From assembly GCA_964389285.1 (NCBI GenBank), contig CAYMCZ010000002.1, forward strand, positions 1 through 64,000: a stretch of DNA of 64,000 nucleotides. The letters run 5' to 3'. This DNA comes from Alectryocaccobium sp964389285 (GTDB taxonomy: Bacteria; Bacillota; Clostridia; Lachnospirales; Lachnospiraceae). Below the pieces are notes generated by a model. It was not told where the DNA came from and did not search any database. It saw nothing but the letters and a program-made list of their open reading frames with translations. Made by a program: the position numbers and the translations under genes. Positions 60,012-64,000 of the stretch are shown here, one piece after another (within the stretch, counting starts at the first letter, position 1; each line of letters opens with the position of its first letter).

Positions 60012-61376
60012 ATGAGCGGGGTTAAACAAAAAAACAGAATAAACATGCTGAGCGGCTCTCTGCCGAAAAACATTTTATTGTTTGCGCTTCCTATCGCCGC
60101 GAGCAACATAATCCAGGCTTTGTTTAATGCCGCGGATGTGGCCGTGGCCGGAAGCTTCGCCGGAAGCGACGCTCTTGCCGCCGTCGGTGCAAACGCACCC
60201 ATAGTCAGCCTTTTCGTAACCATACTCACGGGTCTTTCCATCGGCGCAAATGTATATATCTCCAGACTTATAGGCGCCGGGGAAAAACAGCGGGCTTCCG
60301 ATTCCATACATACGGCAGTGGCTTTTTCGTTTTTAATCGGCATTTTCATGATGATCTGTGCCCTCTTTTTCGGAAAATCACTGCTGCTTGCGACAGGCAC
60401 TCCTGCGAAAATACTGCACTCTTCCGTTCTGTACTTAAGGATTTTCTCCATGGGACTGCCCTTTCTCATGTTTTATAATTTCGGGGCGGCCATACTCAGA
60501 AGCGTGGGGGATACCCGGCGACCCATGGTAGTGCTTATACTATCCGGAATACTGAATGTCGTACTTAATCTTTTTCTTGTAACAGTTTTTAAAATGGGCG
60601 TCTCCGGCGTCGCCACCGCTACTTTTGTCTCAACCATTGTAAATGCCGTTTTCATTTTCAGAATACTTGCTAAAGAAGAAGACGCTATCAGGGTTGTTCC
60701 GAAAAAGCTTAAGATACATTCGCGGCATTTAAAAGAAATCCTCCGCATAGGGACTCCTGCCGCAGTTCAGTCCTGTGTATTTTCCATATCAAATATAGTG
60801 GTCCAGTCGGGTATCAACAGCTTTGGCGCGGATGCCATCGGCGGATCTTCCGCGGCATTAAATTACGAATACTTTGCGTTTTACACGGTTCAGGCTTTCG
60901 GCCAGGCCGTAGTTACCTTTGTCAGTCACAACTACGGCGCAAAAAATCTTAAAAGATGCAGAAGCGTTCTGCGTATCGGGATGCTGGAAGGCATCTCCCT
61001 GACCGCCCTTATATGTATCGTATTTTTTATTTTCAAAGGCAGCATACTGCTTGTATATACGACCAACCCCGCCGTTTTGGAATTTGGCATGAAACGTCTG
61101 GTCTATGTGGCGCTTCTGGAATTTCTGGTGGGAATGTACGATATGCCCGGTGCGGCCATACGCGGTCTCGGCAACTCCCTGCTGCCCGCCGTGATAACAA
61201 TAATCGGAACAGTTGTTTTCAGGATATTCTGGATAAACGTCGTATTTGCAAATTATAACTCTTTCAGGATGCTTATCACTCTTTATCCCGTGTCCTGGAT
61301 CCTTACCGCGTCTATGATGATCCCGGCATATTTCATAACCCGGCGAAAAGTCGAAAGGAGTTTTTATGGAATTTGA
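60012..61376 (+). CDS. MATE-family efflux transporter
   Basis: 454 residues, twelve membrane helices. The N-terminal half has LLFALPIAASNIIQALFNAADVAVAG and the second half GTPAAVQSCVFSISNIVVQSGI, the repeated MATE pattern. It exports cationic drugs or metabolites using an ion gradient. The ribosome site is weak. It overlaps the next gene by 11 bases. Confidence 0.9.
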   Translation: MSGVKQKNRINMLSGSLPKNILLFALPIAASNIIQALFNAADVAVAGSFAGSDALAAVGANAPIVSLFVTILTGLSIGANVYISRLIGAGEKQRASDSIHTAVAFSFLIGIFMMICALFFGKSLLLATGTPAKILHSSVLYLRIFSMGLPFLMFYNFGAAILRSVGDTRRPMVVLILSGILNVVLNLFLVTVFKMGVSGVATATFVSTIVNAVFIFRILAKEEDAIRVVPKKLKIHSRHLKEILRIGTPAAVQSCVFSISNIVVQSGINSFGADAIGGSSAALNYEYFAFYTVQAFGQAVVTFVSHNYGAKNLKRCRSVLRIGMLEGISLTALICIVFFIFKGSILLVYTTNPAVLEFGMKRLVYVALLEFLVGMYDMPGAAIRGLGNSLLPAVITIIGTVVFRIFWINVVFANYNSFRMLITLYPVSWILTASMMIPAYFITRRKVERSFYGI

Positions 61377-62007
61377 GATCAGCTTTATCATTTCCCTTTT
61401 CACGGCTCTTGTCTGCGGTGCCGCAATAGGACTTGAACGCCAGTTTCACGGAAGTCCCGCCGGACTTCGCACTCATATGCTGGTCTGTATCGGAGGATGC
61501 CTTACCTGCATTGCAAGCTTGTATGTTCAGACTATTCTGGGTCTCGAAGGCGATATTTTCCGCATTTCAGCCCAGGTCGTTTCCGGCATAGGTTTTCTGG
61601 GCGCGGGCATAATTATCTTCAAACATTTTTCAATAATGGGACTGACCACCGCAGCCGGGATATGGACTACCGCCATAATCGGGCTTCTGGCAGGCTTCGG
61701 TTTTTATTTCGGCGCATTTATTGCCTGCGCTTTCGTTCTGGCAATAAATACCGTGATTCTGTTTATCGAAAGACAGTTTCCGTCCATTACATCTTTTTAC
61801 GTAGAGATAGACGATCTGCGGTTTCCCAACGAACTGATTGATACATTAAAAGCATCAAATCCCAGATATTATCATTTCAAGATCGAATCTCCGAGAAGCT
61901 GCTGCCCGGGACATATCGGAGTGGTTATCAAAATCAAAAACATAAAAGATAAAGATGAAGAAACGATTCTCGCTCATGAGCATATAGTTGTGGCATACAG
62001 AGACTGA
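61366..62007 (+). CDS. MgtC/SapB-family membrane protein
   Basis: 213 residues. An N-terminal MgtC domain of four or five helices (CGAAIGLERQFHGSPAGLRTHMLVCIGGCL, SGIGFLGAGII, LTTAAGIWTTAIIGLLAG) and a cytoplasmic C-terminal domain of about 75 residues. SapB/MgtC proteins are linked to magnesium and membrane-potential homeostasis. AAAGGAG lies before the ATG inside the MATE gene. Confidence 0.9.
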   Translation: MEFEISFIISLFTALVCGAAIGLERQFHGSPAGLRTHMLVCIGGCLTCIASLYVQTILGLEGDIFRISAQVVSGIGFLGAGIIIFKHFSIMGLTTAAGIWTTAIIGLLAGFGFYFGAFIACAFVLAINTVILFIERQFPSITSFYVEIDDLRFPNELIDTLKASNPRYYHFKIESPRSCCPGHIGVVIKIKNIKDKDEETILAHEHIVVAYRD

Positions 62008-62028
62008 GCGAAGCGAAATACGAATGAG

Positions 62029-62057
62029 GCTTGCAGCTGCAAGCAGCCGTGCACGGC
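62029..62057. repeat. Two adjacent perfect palindromes
   Basis: GCTTGCAGCTGCAAGC (62029-62044) and GCCGTGCACGGC (62046-62057) are each perfect palindromes one base apart, downstream of the mgtC-like stop. Confidence 0.7.
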
Positions 62058-62078
62058 ACAAAGGGCGAATGCCATTTG

Positions 62079-62132
62079 TTAAGAAAGAACACAGGATCCG
62101 CATCCATGCGCGTTTCCTGTGTTCTTTCTTAA
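62079..62132. repeat. Long inverted repeat (18-bp perfect arms)
   Basis: TTAAGAAAGAACACAGGA and TCCTGTGTTCTTTCTTAA are separated by 18 bases. No T run follows directly. It probably ends the plus-strand unit and the minus-strand tRNA-Ser, or is a mobile-element remnant. Confidence 0.72.
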
Positions 62133-62138
62133 ACAAAG

Positions 62139-62227
62139 CGGAGAAGAAGGGATTTGAACCCTTGCGCCGCTATTAACGACCTACTCCCTTTCCAGGGGAG
62201 CCCCTTCGGCCTCTTGGGTACTTCTCC
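62139..62227 (-). tRNA. tRNA-Ser (anticodon GGA)
   Basis: 89 bases with a long variable arm. Acceptor GGAGAAG/CTTCTCC with discriminator G, anticodon stem CTCCC/GGGAG around CTGGAAA, and T arm AGGGTTCAAATCCCT. The long variable arm is the class-II feature of serine tRNAs. Confidence 0.95.
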
Positions 62228-62281
62228 ATGGCTGTAACAGCCATTACTTTACACGATTTTCCCCGCTAAATCAAGATATTT

Positions 62282-64000
62282 TTATTTTCTTTTTCTTATT
62301 ACCGATAAGATCAGTATTAAAGCCCCGCCACAAAGAAACAACATCCAGAAGTAAATCGCGATATTTCTGTCATCGCCTGTCTTTGGCGCATTTGTACGCG
62401 GCGCAGGAGTTGAGGTTTTTGAATTTGTTTCCGTAACTGTTGTTTTAGTCGGTTTATGGATGTTCTTAACGTCATACCCTATGTATTCGGCACTGTATCC
62501 TGAAACCGCATCTTCAGTTATGGAATACATAATTTCTTCGCCGTTTTCAAACTTAGGGAGATTTTCAAACGTCCAGCTCCAGCTTTCAGCCTCGGTCACC
62601 GTCCTGTGATCCACTTCCGTACCGTTCGCAAACAGACGGATCGTGATGCTTTCCGGGCGGATGCCGTCCTGATTTTCATTATCGTCCCAGGTTTTGGAGC
62701 CATTGATCTCAATCACTTCCGGCTCATGCGTATTGGTCACATCATAACCGCTGTATTCCGTTGTGTAATCGGAAACGGAATCCTCGGTTATGGAATAGGC
62801 GATTTCCGTGCCGTCCTCAAATTTCGGTAGATTTTCAAAGCTCCAGCTCCAGTCATCTGCTTCCGTAACAGTTTTGCTGTCTGCTTCCCTGCCATTCGCC
62901 AGCAGACGGATCGTGATGCTTTCCGGGCGGATGCCGTCCTGGTCGTTGTTGTCATCCCATGTCTTGCTGCCGCTGATCGTTATGGTATCTTCTTCGTTTG
63001 TAATCGTTTTAATGGCAATCTTTTCGCTGTTAAAATCGCTGACATCCACAAGGACGGGCTCTTCAAGGAGTATATATCCAACAGGTGCCTCCACTTCTTC
63101 TATCCGATACGAGTCCTTTAACAGGCCGGATATCTCAGCTTTTCCTTCAGCGTCTGTCGTGAGGGTTCCGACGACCTGATCGTTCGCATCGCGGATAACA
63201 TTGAAAACCGCCCCTGCCAGCACGTCACCGTCACGGTTTTCTTTAATAACGCGAATGGAGAAAACGTATCCCTCTGCAGATCCGCCGGCCTCATAGTAGT
63301 ACGCACTTGCCGATGCCGTGTGGTCATAAAGATTCGAACCTCTGATGACTGCGTCATTCCTGATAATTTCGCCATCCACAAGGTCATAGGACGCCTCTGC
63401 GGTATAGCGAATGGCAAACCCGTCCGTGGCGGCAATATCTCCCAATTTCAGGGTGAAAGAATCATCATCATTCCATGTAACATCATACTGACCGGTCACA
63501 TCGGTTGAATTCTGCAATTGCCAATCTCCATGCACTGCAACCCAGGTGCCTTTCATTATGACAATCGAATCCTGCAGCACGGTGAATCCGGGGGTAGCGA
63601 TTTTATCTGTGATCGTGACATTTTGAATCGCTTCCCCTTTTGTGTTGACGGAAAGCTGATAGCGGATTGCCCTGTCGCTTACAGAGGTCACTTGCCAACC
63701 GGCTTTCGACAGATAGTGACCTTCCGGGTCTCCGATGCCGAGGAAGTGGATGGTGTTTCCGATGACCGTTGTCCCGCTAACATCAACTTCAATCGGGATG
63801 TATTCTTCTCCATCAACATTATCCCTATCTATCTGGACATAAAAGTAGAAGCGTCCTGTGACGTCTGAATTGCCCTCTACATAGTCTGTGTATGTAAGGG
63901 TGACCGTCTTTGCGCCGCCATTGATTACGGCGTTTGCAACCACGTTTCCGTTATCGTCCGTAATGAAAAAGCTTGAGGTCTGATTGAATTTCAATTTGTC
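62282..64000 (-). CDS. Wall-anchored Cna-B adhesin (N-terminus off the window)
   Basis: At least 572 residues; the frame is open to the window edge, so the start is missing. Visible domains: collagen-binding-like Ig regions (about the first 250 residues), a SpaA/prealbumin-like domain (VIKENRDGDVLAGAVFNVIRD...YRIEEVEAPVGY), two Cna-B repeats of about 75 residues sharing SKTWDDN, QDGIRPESITIRL and WSWSFENLPK, a Thr/Ser linker, the sorting signal APKTGD, a membrane helix and RKRK. A sortase would fix it to the wall. The two Cna-B repeats are also near-identical at the DNA level (about 62530-62700 and 62770-62960). Confidence 0.9.
   Translation of the reverse strand, partial: DKLKFNQTSSFFITDDNGNVVANAVINGGAKTVTLTYTDYVEGNSDVTGRFYFYVQIDRDNVDGEEYIPIEVDVSGTTVIGNTIHFLGIGDPEGHYLSKAGWQVTSVSDRAIRYQLSVNTKGEAIQNVTITDKIATPGFTVLQDSIVIMKGTWVAVHGDWQLQNSTDVTGQYDVTWNDDDSFTLKLGDIAATDGFAIRYTAEASYDLVDGEIIRNDAVIRGSNLYDHTASASAYYYEAGGSAEGYVFSIRVIKENRDGDVLAGAVFNVIRDANDQVVGTLTTDAEGKAEISGLLKDSYRIEEVEAPVGYILLEEPVLVDVSDFNSEKIAIKTITNEEDTITISGSKTWDDNNDQDGIRPESITIRLLANGREADSKTVTEADDWSWSFENLPKFEDGTEIAYSITEDSVSDYTTEYSGYDVTNTHEPEVIEINGSKTWDDNENQDGIRPESITIRLFANGTEVDHRTVTEAESWSWTFENLPKFENGEEIMYSITEDAVSGYSAEYIGYDVKNIHKPTKTTVTETNSKTSTPAPRTNAPKTGDDRNIAIYFWMLFLCGGALILILSVIRKRK

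Noticed and set aside
62530..62960. Repeats near the right edge as a CRISPR array
   Set aside because: They are two long coding repeats of Cna-B domains, not short direct repeats with unique spacers.

Overview
The window looks like the chromosome of a low-to-mid G+C Gram-positive anaerobe of the class Clostridia, most like a gut Lachnospiraceae. The evidence is the FabK-only type II fatty-acid operon, energy-coupling factor (ECF) transport with a fused A-A' ATPase, the ylxM-ffh-rpsP-khpA-rimM-trmD order, a degenerate CIRCE site before clpB, KTGD-type wall-anchor signals, and near-consensus sigma-A promoters with 17-bp spacers. Most genes are on the minus strand. No prophage, transposase or CRISPR array was seen. 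No species is claimed.

Layout. 1-155: tRNA-Pro genes, one cut by the window edge and one with an AGG anticodon. 237-5240: an S66 (MccF-like) peptidase behind a terminator-controlled leader, then a subtilase and a CE4 deacetylase that are probably exported together. 5264-14845: a complete FASII operon, acpP-accBCDA-fabH-fabK-fabD-fabG-fabF-fabZ-marR, driven by one promoter with a TTAGCTAA inverted-repeat operator. 14860-15340: a self-contained RNA with its own promoter, a cobalamin riboswitch and a terminator, but no gene. 15376-19147: a G+C-rich adhesin split by a frameshift at a G6 tract. 19275-25192: a probable corrinoid-uptake locus. It has a cystatin-like lipoprotein and an alpha/alpha-toroid protein on the minus strand, diverging from a transcobalamin-C-terminal-like lipoprotein and an ECF T, A-A' and S set on the plus strand. 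25196-28722: a TrpB2-like enzyme, an APC permease and three very small membrane proteins. 28801-32263: aroK and clpB. 32274-34577: a wall-anchored surface protein. 34662-38621: the SRP/ribosome-maturation operon, with an unusual C-terminal extension on TrmD. 38868-43809: an M24 peptidase, metY, a trigger-factor-like lipoprotein and a deacetylase-like membrane protein. 43959-46842: a small membrane protein, a lipoprotein, ispE and plsC. 46834-52854: gdpd-like, trkA, trkH, hisC, murI and a DUF1934 gene in one operon. 53102-57694: tRNA-Arg, LtrA-like, a sodium:solute symporter and glpK. 57703-59811: a TPR-TIR-TPR-DUF6273 protein. 60012-62007: MATE and MgtC-like genes. 62139-62227: tRNA-Ser. 62282-64000: a Cna-B adhesin cut by the window edge.

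The strongest leads are: the orphan cobalamin-riboswitch RNA 4-10 kb from a corrinoid-type transporter; the split intrinsic-factor-like binding system with its cystatin-like partner; the TIR/DUF6273 protein; the leader in front of the S66 gene; and a dispersed palindromic element of about 170 bp whose arms recur in several terminators. All functions are read from sequence alone. No database search was run.
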